From NCBI RefSeq assembly GCF_002797855.1, contig NZ_PGFB01000006.1, positions 94,997-158,996 of the forward strand: a stretch of 64,000 bases of DNA, in the 5' to 3' direction. The notes under the pieces were generated by a model. That model searched no databases. It saw only the letters and a program-made list of their open reading frames with translations, and was not told the origin of the DNA. The position numbers and the translations under genes were made by a program. Below, one piece after another: positions 35,233 to 43,700 of this stretch (position 1 is the first letter of the stretch; every line of letters starts with the position of its first letter). The DNA is from Compostimonas suwonensis (GTDB lineage: Bacteria; Actinomycetota; Actinomycetes; Actinomycetales; Microbacteriaceae).

Positions 35233-35586
35233 TCAGGGGATGTGCTGCTCGGGCAGGTTCATCGCCTCGTGGAGCAGCCGGGCGACCTGGATCACGCCCT
35301 CGACCTGACGGTAGACCACGAAGTGACGAGGGTTGGCGATCCTCCGTACGTCCTGGCTGACGTCATCCCGGCTCGACGCCAGATGCAGGGTGCGGATTCC
35401 GCGCCCGAGATCGGCGCGATCGAGCGAGCCGGCGCGATTCGGGTCGTCCAGGATGCTGAGGATAGCCACGTCGATGAGTGCTTCGTATCCGTCGCGGACC
35501 GCCGCACCGAACTGCGTCACCGACCATTCCAGGATGTCGTCGATGTCCGCCTCGGCTTCCGGGGCGAGGTCGAGCCCGAACGTCAC
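35233..35586 (-). CDS. RelE/ParE family toxin
   Basis: 117 residues. The ParE-like fold is suggested by LAPEAEADIDDILEWSVTQFG at the N-terminus and NPRHFVVYRQVEGVIQVARLLHEAMN at the C-terminus. ParE toxins poison gyrase, while RelE relatives cut mRNA; the long helix and tail favour ParE. GTG 35586 overlaps the antitoxin stop (GTGA), giving the usual antitoxin-first order. It would stabilise the element against loss. Confidence 0.82.
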   Translation of the reverse strand: MTFGLDLAPEAEADIDDILEWSVTQFGAAVRDGYEALIDVAILSILDDPNRAGSLDRADLGRGIRTLHLASSRDDVSQDVRRIANPRHFVVYRQVEGVIQVARLLHEAMNLPEQHIP

Positions 35587-35852
35587 GCGGTCTTGGCGTC
35601 GGCGCGCTCGGTCGCCAGCCGTCCGCGCTCTCGCAGGTAGCCCCGCAGACCGCCAACCGGGATGCGGATGCCCTTGCCAGCGTCGAGGCTGGCGATACCG
35701 GCGTCAACGGCTGCTCGGAGTGCCGTGAGCCGGGCCTCATCCGAGACATCCGCGGTGCCGAGCGTGGAGAGCAGTTCCTGCGCGACCTCTGCCCGCTCCG
35801 CGCGCGGGAGCGCCTTGGCGGCGTCGAGCACTTCTGCGGCGGTCGGGGTCAT
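35583..35852 (-). CDS. Addiction-module antitoxin (ParD-like)
   Basis: 89 residues, acidic and helical: VLDAAKALPRAERAEVAQELL at the start, then DEARLTALRAAVDAGIAS and a basic C-terminus. The first segment matches the putative addiction-module component family (Asp/Glu-rich helix), the second the CC2985-like ParD type. It precedes and overlaps the toxin gene. Assignment rests mainly on this pairing. Confidence 0.75.
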   Translation of the reverse strand: MTPTAAEVLDAAKALPRAERAEVAQELLSTLGTADVSDEARLTALRAAVDAGIASLDAGKGIRIPVGGLRGYLRERGRLATERADAKTA

Positions 35853-35944
35853 GCGTCGATTCTACGGCGGCGACTGCCGTTCTCCCAGAGCAACCACCGA
35901 AAGTCCCGACCACGCGGCGTTCATCGCCCTCCTAGTCTGTGAGT

Positions 35945-36355
35945 ATGACCGGTTCGACTGCTGATCGCCTCCGTCTGGCGATCCTGGTCATCTGGATCGC
36001 GGGCTTCCTCATCGGCACGGCCAGCCATGTCCTCGACCTAATCGCGGGCGGAGCTGACACCTACGGAGAGTTCCCGACCGCGCTGCGCGTGTTCTGGCTC
36101 TCGCTCACCGCCCTCGATCCGCTGACGGTGGTGCTCCTCCTGTTTCGGAAGCGAGCGGGCATCGTCCTGGGTCTCGTCGTCATCCTTGCCGATATCGCAG
36201 TGAACTGGACTGTCTTCTTCACCATCGGCGGCAATCCTCTGTTCGGCGTCGTGAACCAAACCGTGTTCGCCGTCGTCCTCCTCGCGACCGCCCCCGCGCT
36301 GTGGCGGTGGTTCCGCTCCGCTCAGGAGCAAAGGCGTCGGCCGCCACAGGCGTAG
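35945..36355 (+). CDS. Small membrane protein, unknown
   Basis: 136 residues with four hydrophobic segments (LAILVIWIAGFLIG, VFWLSLTALDPLTVVLLLF, GIVLGLVVILADIAVN, VFAVVLLATAPALW). No domain is recognised. A -10-like TAGTCT at 35933 lies just before ATG 35945 and no ribosome-binding site is visible, so translation may be leaderless. Confidence 0.65.
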   Translation: MTGSTADRLRLAILVIWIAGFLIGTASHVLDLIAGGADTYGEFPTALRVFWLSLTALDPLTVVLLLFRKRAGIVLGLVVILADIAVNWTVFFTIGGNPLFGVVNQTVFAVVLLATAPALWRWFRSAQEQRRRPPQA

Positions 36356-36381
36356 GCCGCGTCCGCGCGGGCGACGCCCGC

Positions 36382-37119
36382 TCAGGCGCTTCGGGCGTTC
36401 AGCCACTCGGTATAGCGGGGGCCGGCCACTTCGATTCCCGGTGCGGGCAGGAGGGTCCCGTCGCGGAAGGCTCGCCCGTAGCGGCTGGGGATGCGCAGCG
36501 GGATCGGGGTGACGCGCTTGTCGGAGAGCTGCGTGGTCATGTCCCACAGCGTCGTGGCCTCGGGGCCGGCGACCTCGTGCAGCGCGCCGGTGCGGACGCC
36601 GGTCGCGGCGTCGGCGATCACATCGGCGACGGCGTCGAGTGCGACGGGCTGGATCGTCATGGCGGGCACGAGAGCGATCGGGCCGATCTTCATCCGGTCG
36701 ATGTTTTGCCCGGCGAACTCGAACCATTGCGTCGAGCGCACGATCGTCAGGTTCGGGCTCTCCTGCCGTGCGACGCGCTCCTGCGCGGTCTTGCCGGCGA
36801 GGTAGCCGTAGCCCTGCACTTGCGGCAGATCGCCGTTCACGATCGAGAGCAGGATGTGGCGCGCACCGGAGGCGCGGGCGGCTGCGGCGACGGCGCGGGT
36901 CGAGCGGGTGAAGAACTCCGTCGCCGCTCTGCGGCTGATCGTGAACCGGCCGGTGGCCTCCACGATCACTTCGGCTTCAGCCAGGCGCGCGGGCGCGTCG
37001 TCGCGGAGCACGTCGAACCCGGTGGTTCGGGAGAACAGCTCGGGCTTCGCGCCGTGCTCGGTGAGCGCCCGGTGGATCGCTGTGCCGGATGCTCCGCCGC
37101 CCACGACCGCTACCCGCAT
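36382..37119 (-). CDS. NAD(P)-binding SDR/NmrA-like oxidoreductase
   Basis: 245 residues from ATG 37119, with AAGGAG upstream. The Rossmann glycine motif is VVGGGASGTAIHRAL. Later segments (HILLSIVNG, IVRSTQWFEFAGQ, EVAGPEATTLWDM) match atypical SDRs related to NmrA and NAD(P)H-binding quinone reductases. It is divergent from a TetR gene across a large palindrome, and is probably controlled by it. Confidence 0.8.
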   Translation of the reverse strand: MRVAVVGGGASGTAIHRALTEHGAKPELFSRTTGFDVLRDDAPARLAEAEVIVEATGRFTISRRAATEFFTRSTRAVAAAARASGARHILLSIVNGDLPQVQGYGYLAGKTAQERVARQESPNLTIVRSTQWFEFAGQNIDRMKIGPIALVPAMTIQPVALDAVADVIADAATGVRTGALHEVAGPEATTLWDMTTQLSDKRVTPIPLRIPSRYGRAFRDGTLLPAPGIEVAGPRYTEWLNARSA

Positions 37120-37147
37120 CCCGCTCTCCTTCACCGCTCCTCGCAAA

Positions 37148-37182
37148 CCTCTACGATCATAGAGTATCTAAGATCGTAGAGG
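37148..37182. promoter_or_regulatory. TetR operator, 35-base near-perfect palindrome
   Basis: Arms CCTCTACGATC (37148-37158) and GATCGTAGAGG (37172-37182) are perfect inverted repeats; the centre holds TAGA-GTA-TCTA as a second nested pair. It fills the gap between the divergent oxidoreductase and tetR genes. Nested symmetry suggests two TetR dimers or one with extended contacts. Confidence 0.85.
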
Positions 37183-37203
37183 GCAAGCCAACGGGAGGGC
37201 AAC

Positions 37204-37764
37204 GTGGCACGACGGGATCAGATCGCCGACGCGGGCGTGCGACTGATCGCGCGCGGCGGCGTCCACGCCCTGACCCACCTCGCCGTCGATGCGGAGGCCA
37301 GCCTGCCTCGCGGCTCCACGTCCTACTACGCGCGCACCCGCCGCGACCTGATCGCTCTCGTCACTGTCCGGCTCTCCGAGGGGTCCCAGGCTGACCTCGA
37401 CGGCGTGAGCGTCCCGGTCGTACTCACCCGAGCCGAGGCTGTCCGGGTGGCCGTGGGCATCCTCAACCACATGGCCCGGCGCGAGGACGCGCAGGCGGCA
37501 CGCTTCGCCCTGATGTTCGAGCTGCGCGGCGACGACGAACTGCGTGGCGCGCTCACCGCGCACGCCCCGGTGCGGACACCGCTGACCGCCGAGGCCGAGA
37601 GGTTGCTGCGGGCGATCGGCATTGCCGACCCCGCCGCGCACGCCCCGGACCTCGTGGGTCTGATTGACGCGCTCCTGATGTACCGCACGGCCAGGGCAGC
37701 ACCGATCGACGATGCCCGCGTGCTGGGCGCCTACCTCGACGGACTTCCCGCGAGCGCGCCCTGA
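37204..37764 (+). CDS. TetR family transcriptional regulator
   Basis: 186 residues from GTG 37204 with GGGAGGG upstream. The N-terminal HTH (RDQIADAGVRLIARGGVHAL then GSTSYYARTRRDLIALV) is TetR-like; the C-terminal part is a ligand domain with no recognised subgroup. It probably represses itself and the divergent oxidoreductase, and the downstream FAD monooxygenase may share the regulon. Confidence 0.88.
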   Translation: MARRDQIADAGVRLIARGGVHALTHLAVDAEASLPRGSTSYYARTRRDLIALVTVRLSEGSQADLDGVSVPVVLTRAEAVRVAVGILNHMARREDAQAARFALMFELRGDDELRGALTAHAPVRTPLTAEAERLLRAIGIADPAAHAPDLVGLIDALLMYRTARAAPIDDARVLGAYLDGLPASAP

Positions 37765-37779
37765 GCCCGGCGCTGCCTC

Positions 37780-38898
37780 CTACGGTTCGGTCCACCGCTG
37801 GATGCTCTGCGTCGCGCGTCCCATGAACGCCGACGGCGTGGCTCGCAGGAGCGCGTCGCGGATGCCCGCGCCGATCGGATGGGAGGCTTGCGCGGCCTTC
37901 CCCATGAGGCGTGACTGCCGCCAGATCACCCGAGTCCTCTTCCGGCGCAGCTCGTCGTACCGGGACAGCGCCGCATCGAGCTCGCCGCTTCGCAGCAGGA
38001 GGGTCAGGGTGGCGGCGTCCTCGATGGCCTGTCCCGCTCCCTGCCCGAGGTTCGGGGTCATGCCGTGGGCGGCGTCGCCGAGCAGCACCGTTCGGCCCTT
38101 GACGAACGTGGCGGGGATGCGGGCGAGGTCGTAGATATCGTGACGGAGAACCGCGGTGGCGGTTGTCGCGTCGATGCACGCCAGGATCGGCGGGTGCCAG
38201 TTCCCGAACCGCTCCCGCACCGTCTCGCGCTCATCGTCGGCGTGCTGGCCTGCTGCGGTGGATTCGGTGGCGAACCAGTAGACCCGCTCATCTGGCAGCG
38301 GCACGATGCCGAAGATGCGCCCGCGCCCCCACGTCTCGCCAGCCTCACCGTGCACGTTGACGCCCGATACGGTGACGCCGCGCCAGGCGGTGTACCCGGC
38401 GTAGCGCACGCCGCGATCCAGCCCGAGCAGAGCGCGGGCATCGCTACGGAGCCCATCGGCCGCGATCACCAGATCGAACCCCTCCTCGGCGCCGTCCACG
38501 CGCACGACGGGCTGGCCGTCCGCCGCGACGGTGGCGCCCTGTCCGAGCTGGAGACTTCCGGCGGGCAGGGCCCCCACGAGAGCCCGGTGCAGCTCGGCGC
38601 GGTGCAGGCTGCGCAGCGTTGGGACCATCGCGGACGGCATTGACACGAGCCAGTCACCGGACGGTGTGCGCTGTCCCGCCCGCATTCGGGCGATCGCGTC
38701 GCTGCTGACCTCCCGCACTATGTCGCCCAGGCCGATCGCGTCGAGCGCGCCGAAGGCGTTGCCGAACAGGGTCAGCCCGGCCCCGACCGCGCCGGGCTCG
38801 ACGCGGCGCTCGTAGACGACGACCTCATGCCCCTCACCGCCCAGCCCGGCCGCGATGGTCAGCCCGCCGGTCCCAGCACCGATCACCGCGACACGCAC
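37780..38898 (-). CDS. FAD-dependent monooxygenase
   Basis: 372 residues of the aromatic-hydroxylase (PHBH) class. The FAD-binding GAGTGGL and later GDAAHGMTPNLGQG motifs, plus the DG-type segment VIAADGLRSDAR, are all present. Such enzymes insert one oxygen atom with NAD(P)H, and some inactivate antibiotics such as tetracyclines or rifamycins. The substrate is unknown. It is convergent with tetR. Confidence 0.88.
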   Translation of the reverse strand: MRVAVIGAGTGGLTIAAGLGGEGHEVVVYERRVEPGAVGAGLTLFGNAFGALDAIGLGDIVREVSSDAIARMRAGQRTPSGDWLVSMPSAMVPTLRSLHRAELHRALVGALPAGSLQLGQGATVAADGQPVVRVDGAEEGFDLVIAADGLRSDARALLGLDRGVRYAGYTAWRGVTVSGVNVHGEAGETWGRGRIFGIVPLPDERVYWFATESTAAGQHADDERETVRERFGNWHPPILACIDATTATAVLRHDIYDLARIPATFVKGRTVLLGDAAHGMTPNLGQGAGQAIEDAATLTLLLRSGELDAALSRYDELRRKRTRVIWRQSRLMGKAAQASHPIGAGIRDALLRATPSAFMGRATQSIQRWTEP

Positions 38899-38910
38899 AA
38901 CGCCACCGTC

Positions 38911-39531
38911 CTACGCGAACAAGAAGTAGAACGACAGGTGCAGGGCGAGGATCAGGTGCAGCGACTTGAGCCACACCCGGAGGGAGGCCAGGGCGAAGCC
39001 GAGGGCGAGGATCGCCAGGCTCGGGAGCCCGTTGGTCGGGGCGAAGCGGTCGGGGATGAACAGCGCGTGGCCGAGCCAGAAGACGACCGCGCTGGCGACG
39101 ATCACGCCCCAGGCCGGCAGACGCTCACTGAGGTAGCTCTGCAGGAGCCCGAAGGTGAGGTAGTCCTGCCAGAACACCGAGACGGTCATCCAGACCATGT
39201 AGAGGAACACGGGCAGGATCAGCTCGTAGTGGAACGGCAGCGCGATCGCCAGGACAAACGGGAGGGCGTAGAGCCAGATCGACCAGGACCGGGCGAACAG
39301 AACACGGTTGTACCGCCGGTGCGTCAGCACGAGCACGACGGCGAGCACCGCCGCGAGTACCGTCTCGATCAGCACGGAGGCCGCCAGATCGTCCGTGAAC
39401 AGATGCCCGACACCGTTGCTCAGCAGGCCCGGCGTCAGATACCACAGACCGAACCAGACGACCACGGCGGCGATGACCACCCACCAGGGGCGCGACTGCG
39501 CGCGAACAGTGGTCGCGGGGGCCTGGGTCAT
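38911..39531 (-). CDS. CPBP-like membrane protein
   Basis: 206 residues with about seven membrane helices from ATG 39531. It resembles the CPBP (Abi) glutamic-type intramembrane protease family: the C-terminal LASLRVWLKSLHLILALHLSFY is the typical last-helix region, and QDYLTFGLLQSYL stands where EExxFR is expected. The Glu-Glu pair is missing, so the enzyme may be inactive or belong to another family. Confidence 0.6.
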   Translation of the reverse strand: MTQAPATTVRAQSRPWWVVIAAVVVWFGLWYLTPGLLSNGVGHLFTDDLAASVLIETVLAAVLAVVLVLTHRRYNRVLFARSWSIWLYALPFVLAIALPFHYELILPVFLYMVWMTVSVFWQDYLTFGLLQSYLSERLPAWGVIVASAVVFWLGHALFIPDRFAPTNGLPSLAILALGFALASLRVWLKSLHLILALHLSFYFLFA

Positions 39532-39602
39532 TGATCCATCGTGGCACAGGGCCATCGACGCCAGCCGACCGAGGAGAGCCGCTGAGTGGGTGCGTCATCG
39601 GA

Positions 39603-42600
39603 CTACATCCCGAGCCCGCCGCGCTCCGGCCCCGTGCGGTCGTGGCCGGGCGAGGGTGGGAACTGTTCGAGCTGAGCGGCGCGCGCCTCTCGTGCGGCGC
39701 GGGCGCGCTCGGCGGCCTCTCGCTCGGCTTCCGCGCGGGCGGTGAGTTCGCGGACGTACTGCGCGGCCTCGGTGACGGGCAGGGCCTCGATGCGTGCGAG
39801 GTCGTGACGGTCGCGTTCGGCCTGCTTCCTGAGCTTCGCGGCGTGGGCGATGACACGGCTCGGAGTGGAGCCTCCGAGGGCGCGCTGACTCATGGCGATC
39901 GACTCGTGCAGATGCCGCTCGACCATGCGACCCTGCTCGCGGTGGGTCTGCTGTGCCTCGTTCCGCGTCTCGGTCACGTGCGGGTCGGCGTCGGCCTGCT
40001 TCCCGGCGACCGTCTCAGCCCACGACTCCACGCCACCCGCGCCGGGCGGCAGTCCGCCCCAGCGTCGCCGCACGGCATCCTCCGTCGCGCGGTGCTCTCC
40101 CGCGGCCTCCGCTGCTGCACGGCTGGCGGCGCGCTTCCGCAGCCGCCCGGCACTGGCGCGGGTAGCCTGCGCCTCCCACATCCGATCCCGGCCAGCGAGG
40201 TAGGCGAGGCCGTCTGCGGCGGCCTGCTCGATCAGCGGTGCCGCGACCCCGGCGCGCACCACGGCGGCGCGGGCGTCCGCAGCAGCGACGACCTCCTCTT
40301 GGTTGTCGGCCTCAGCGCGGTGCGCCTGACGCTGCCGGTCGAGCGCCGTCAAGACCCGCTCCCACTTCTCTGCCTGGCGCTCGGCGCGCTCGATCTGCTC
40401 GGTCAGGCGGGCGCGCTCGGCGTTCACCAGGCGCACCGGCCCGTCGACCGCGAGCCCGGCGACGGCCTCGCGCGCGGCCTGGGTCGCGGCGACAAGTCCC
40501 CGGTCGGCGCGGTCCCGCTCGAGCGCGCCGACGAACTGCTCCCGTGCGTCGTCCACATCCCCGGCGACGACGTGCAGCCGATTCGTCTGCTGGCCGCGGG
40601 TCATGCCGACGTAGACACCCGAAGCATCCAGCGCATCGGAGAGGATCGTGTGCGAGGCGGGCACGGTCGCGCCCTGCACCCCGTAGGCGGTCGAGGCGTA
40701 AGCGAGGTGGCTGTGCTCGGCGACGTACTCCGCAGGCAGGCGCACGGTGCGCTGCCGCCTTCGGCCGGTGGCGTTCTCCTTTGCCCACACCGTCCCGTCC
40801 TGCCCGACGGCCTGGACGGTCCAGGTCTGCCGGTTCGCCACCTGCACATCGGAGTCGTTCTGCCGGGTCTGGATCACGTCGCCCCGGCCGATGCTCAGAC
40901 CATCGCTCCCGGTGGTCGTCCGCGCATCGTCGACCAGGCCGGCGCGCACCCGCTCGTCGCGGATGCGCTCGTTCAGCTCGCGCGCCTCGTCGTTGGTCGC
41001 GGTCGTGATCGCGTCGCCGTCGCGGGCGTCGCGGGCGATCGCCTCCTGCACCGTCGCGGAGTCCTCGTGCAGCACCACGAGTCCGAGGGCGTGCAGCCGG
41101 TCGAACAGCAGCGCGGGATGCTCACCGCGGCGCAGCTGCACGGTGAGGTCCGCGTACTCGGGGTCGGCGAAGCGATGCACGGTCGTCATGTCGTAGACGC
41201 GGCCGGCGAGCTGCGCGGCCATGTCGAGCACCCCGCCCCTGCCGACGGCGGGGAGCTGCGCCCGGTCGCCCACGAGGGCGAGGGTCGCGCCGTGCTCGTC
41301 CGCGACGGTCAGCAGCGCGAGGGCGGTGTCCTGGTCGAGCATCCCCGCCTCATCGACCACGATCCGCTCACCACGGGTCAGCCGTGCGGCGTCCGAGGGG
41401 CCGGTGTAGGTCGCGCCCGTCTCCGGATCGGTGTCACCGACTGCCAGGCGGGTCCATACGCCGTCTTGATTCCATCGCCAGCCGTGTTCGTGGACGAGCT
41501 TCGCCGCGCTGTCGGTCGGCACGCCGAGTTCCTGGGCGGCCACGTCCGCGGCCTTCTTCGTCGGAGTCACGACCCGCGTGCGCCGGCCCTGGCCGGTGGC
41601 CGCTTCGATGGCTGCGCCGAGCATGGTGGTCTTGCCCGCGCCGGCTGCGCCCTCCACGACCACGAGCGGGTCAGTCCCGGCGACCGCGGCGGCGGCCGGC
41701 GCCTGCTCGGGGTCCAGGTCGGCTGCGCGCGCCAGGCGCGTCACGTCGGGCACCCGGCGCGCACCACCCGTTGCACGGGCGGTCAGCCGGTCGCGCAGGT
41801 TCGTCTCGACCGCGACGACGTGCAACGTCGTGAGGTGCGCGACGTGCTCGGGCTGCACGCTGTCGGGCGGCAGTACCGACAGGCAATCCTCGATCGCCAG
41901 CCGGGTCGTGATCGCGACGAGGTCGCGCAGCGCCTCGGGGGTTGCGCGCGCGCCGGCCTCGGTGATGATGCGGGTGACGTGCTCCTGAACGTCATGCGCC
42001 GTCCACGTCGATGCAGCGGCCGCGCAACGGTCCAGCGCGCGCGATGCGACCTGTTGCACGCTCAGGTCGTCCAGCGCCACCGGCGCGCGCCGGCGCACCC
42101 TCGGGAGGTCCGGCGTGTAGCCGGCCGCGTCGAGCTCGGCGCGCCAGGCGGCCTCGTCCTTGAGGGTGGCCGGCTTCTTGGCCGGCCGCTCGTGATCCCA
42201 CGCCATCGCCTCCAACCGGCCGCGCACGACCGGGCCGGGCTCCTGCCCCGGATGCGTCGCGTCCCATTCGGCGCGGAAGCGGGCGAGGTTGCGCTGCACC
42301 TGCGCCGACCGCTTCGACATGACCGCGTTGTAGGGCTCCAGCTCTGCAACCTCTCCGGTCATGGGATCGAGCGTCAGCCCGTGCGCGTCGAGCACTTGGG
42401 CGAGGTGCGGGTGCGCGGCGATGACGGCGGTGCCGAGGGCGCGGATCGCGCCCTGCTGTCGGAACAGCGCCCCGGTGTCGAGCCCACGCCACTTCCCAGC
42501 CGCCCACACGCGGGCGCCGATCTGGAAGTGGATATGCCGGTGCGGATCACCCGCCCGCGAAGTGTGATGCACGATGGAGACGGTTTCGAGCTGCTGGACC

Positions 42601-43046
42601 GGCACCACCTCCTGACGCCCGCGCGGGCCGATCCGGGTCACGCTGTGCTCGCCGAGCCAGCGCCGGATCTCGGCCACCGCATCCTGCTGCGCCACATCCA
42701 GCGCCGCCGACACCTCCGGGTGCAGCGCGGCCGCGATCGACAGCGACTTCGGCGCGTTCACCACCATCTCCAGGAACCTCGGACTGCCCCGCCTGCCCTC
42801 GCCCGCCTGCCGGGGCTTACCCATCGACTCGCCGGTGAGCGGGTTGATCCAGTCCACCCAGGCCGAATACTCCTCCGGGTTCAGCGCACCTTCCCCAATC
42901 ACAGCCCCTGTGCCATCGACCACGGCGAACTCCGCGATCGCGGTACCGCCCTCCAGGTAGTAGTCGTCAGCGCGAGAGCGATCGGACTCCAGATAGCGCA
43001 GCGCGGCCGCGCCGGTGCCCCGGAACGGGATCACGCCACCCTTCAT
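39603..43046 (-). CDS. traA: MobF-family relaxase with helicase domain (TraA/TrwC type)
   Basis: 1147 residues. The relaxase domain (1-300) has the three-His metal site PHRHIHF (His169, 171, 173) and candidate catalytic tyrosines near residues 18-30. Then follows a RecD-like helicase with Walker A GAAGAGKTTML (about 465) and Walker B VDEAGMLDQDTA, and helicase motifs such as ASTAYGVQGAT. The C-terminus is a long Ala/Arg/Glu coiled coil. It nicks oriT and unwinds the strand for transfer. It is the element's only conjugation gene, so transfer needs a helper system. Confidence 0.92.
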   Translation of the reverse strand: MKGGVIPFRGTGAAALRYLESDRSRADDYYLEGGTAIAEFAVVDGTGAVIGEGALNPEEYSAWVDWINPLTGESMGKPRQAGEGRRGSPRFLEMVVNAPKSLSIAAALHPEVSAALDVAQQDAVAEIRRWLGEHSVTRIGPRGRQEVVPVQQLETVSIVHHTSRAGDPHRHIHFQIGARVWAAGKWRGLDTGALFRQQGAIRALGTAVIAAHPHLAQVLDAHGLTLDPMTGEVAELEPYNAVMSKRSAQVQRNLARFRAEWDATHPGQEPGPVVRGRLEAMAWDHERPAKKPATLKDEAAWRAELDAAGYTPDLPRVRRRAPVALDDLSVQQVASRALDRCAAAASTWTAHDVQEHVTRIITEAGARATPEALRDLVAITTRLAIEDCLSVLPPDSVQPEHVAHLTTLHVVAVETNLRDRLTARATGGARRVPDVTRLARAADLDPEQAPAAAAVAGTDPLVVVEGAAGAGKTTMLGAAIEAATGQGRRTRVVTPTKKAADVAAQELGVPTDSAAKLVHEHGWRWNQDGVWTRLAVGDTDPETGATYTGPSDAARLTRGERIVVDEAGMLDQDTALALLTVADEHGATLALVGDRAQLPAVGRGGVLDMAAQLAGRVYDMTTVHRFADPEYADLTVQLRRGEHPALLFDRLHALGLVVLHEDSATVQEAIARDARDGDAITTATNDEARELNERIRDERVRAGLVDDARTTTGSDGLSIGRGDVIQTRQNDSDVQVANRQTWTVQAVGQDGTVWAKENATGRRRQRTVRLPAEYVAEHSHLAYASTAYGVQGATVPASHTILSDALDASGVYVGMTRGQQTNRLHVVAGDVDDAREQFVGALERDRADRGLVAATQAAREAVAGLAVDGPVRLVNAERARLTEQIERAERQAEKWERVLTALDRQRQAHRAEADNQEEVVAAADARAAVVRAGVAAPLIEQAAADGLAYLAGRDRMWEAQATRASAGRLRKRAASRAAAEAAGEHRATEDAVRRRWGGLPPGAGGVESWAETVAGKQADADPHVTETRNEAQQTHREQGRMVERHLHESIAMSQRALGGSTPSRVIAHAAKLRKQAERDRHDLARIEALPVTEAAQYVRELTARAEAEREAAERARAAREARAAQLEQFPPSPGHDRTGPERGGLGM

Positions 43047-43212
43047 GACCGCCTCACTCTCATCTACGATACTTGCAACTACCTACGGTAGCATCCGTGC
43101 ATTCCTGTTGGACTGGAGAATCCTGTGAGGTTCAGAGAGCGGGACGGTCGGAGGATCAGGCCGTAGGGTCGAGAGGGAGCGACGGGTACGGATGATTGTG
43201 GGCGAGGTGAGG

Positions 43213-43629
43213 ATGACGGGGAGACAGCGGGCAGGGCTCCTGGCCGTGGCCGGACTCGTGACGGTGATGGGTGTGACGGGATGCGTCCCGTTCGCGTGCC
43301 CGGCGATCGGCTGGACGAACGCCTTGACCGTGCAGCTCGACGGCGACACCACAGCCGTCGATCAGGTGCAGCTCTGCACCGAGGCTGGCTGCGCGCCCGT
43401 TGGGGATGAGAATGTCACGGGACCGCTCGGGCTGGTCACCGTCGAAGCGCAGAACGGCAATGCCTGGACGTTTTCCGTCGACGGCCTGCCGGACACGTTC
43501 ACGGTGCGCATGCTGACCGCGGACGGCGCCGTGCTCTCCGATACTGAGGTGACACCGGAGTGGGATCGCGTTGGCGGCAGTGAGCAATGCGGCGGTCCCA
43601 GCGAGGCCACGGTCACCGTGCGGAGTTGA
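43213..43629 (+). CDS. Small lipoprotein
   Basis: 138 residues from ATG 43213 after GAGG. The signal peptide ends in a lipobox, GVTGC, followed by a short Cys-containing domain (FACPAIGW, LCTEAGCAP, EQCGG), so it is probably a disulfide-rich surface protein. No family recognised. It is convergent with the SecA-like gene and divergent from the relaxase gene. Confidence 0.7.
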   Translation: MTGRQRAGLLAVAGLVTVMGVTGCVPFACPAIGWTNALTVQLDGDTTAVDQVQLCTEAGCAPVGDENVTGPLGLVTVEAQNGNAWTFSVDGLPDTFTVRMLTADGAVLSDTEVTPEWDRVGGSEQCGGPSEATVTVRS

Positions 43630-43700
43630 GCGGCTGACCGCCCCGCCATGCCGGCCCCGCGGAGAGCGCGCTGAGTCCTCGGCACATCACTGATGGCGGC

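Noticed and set aside
38911..39531. Active CPBP protease
   Set aside because: The double-Glu motif expected for catalysis is not seen.
39531..43091. 1186-codon frame antisense to the relaxase
   Set aside because: It mirrors the relaxase exactly and has no recognisable domain; high GC removes stop codons.
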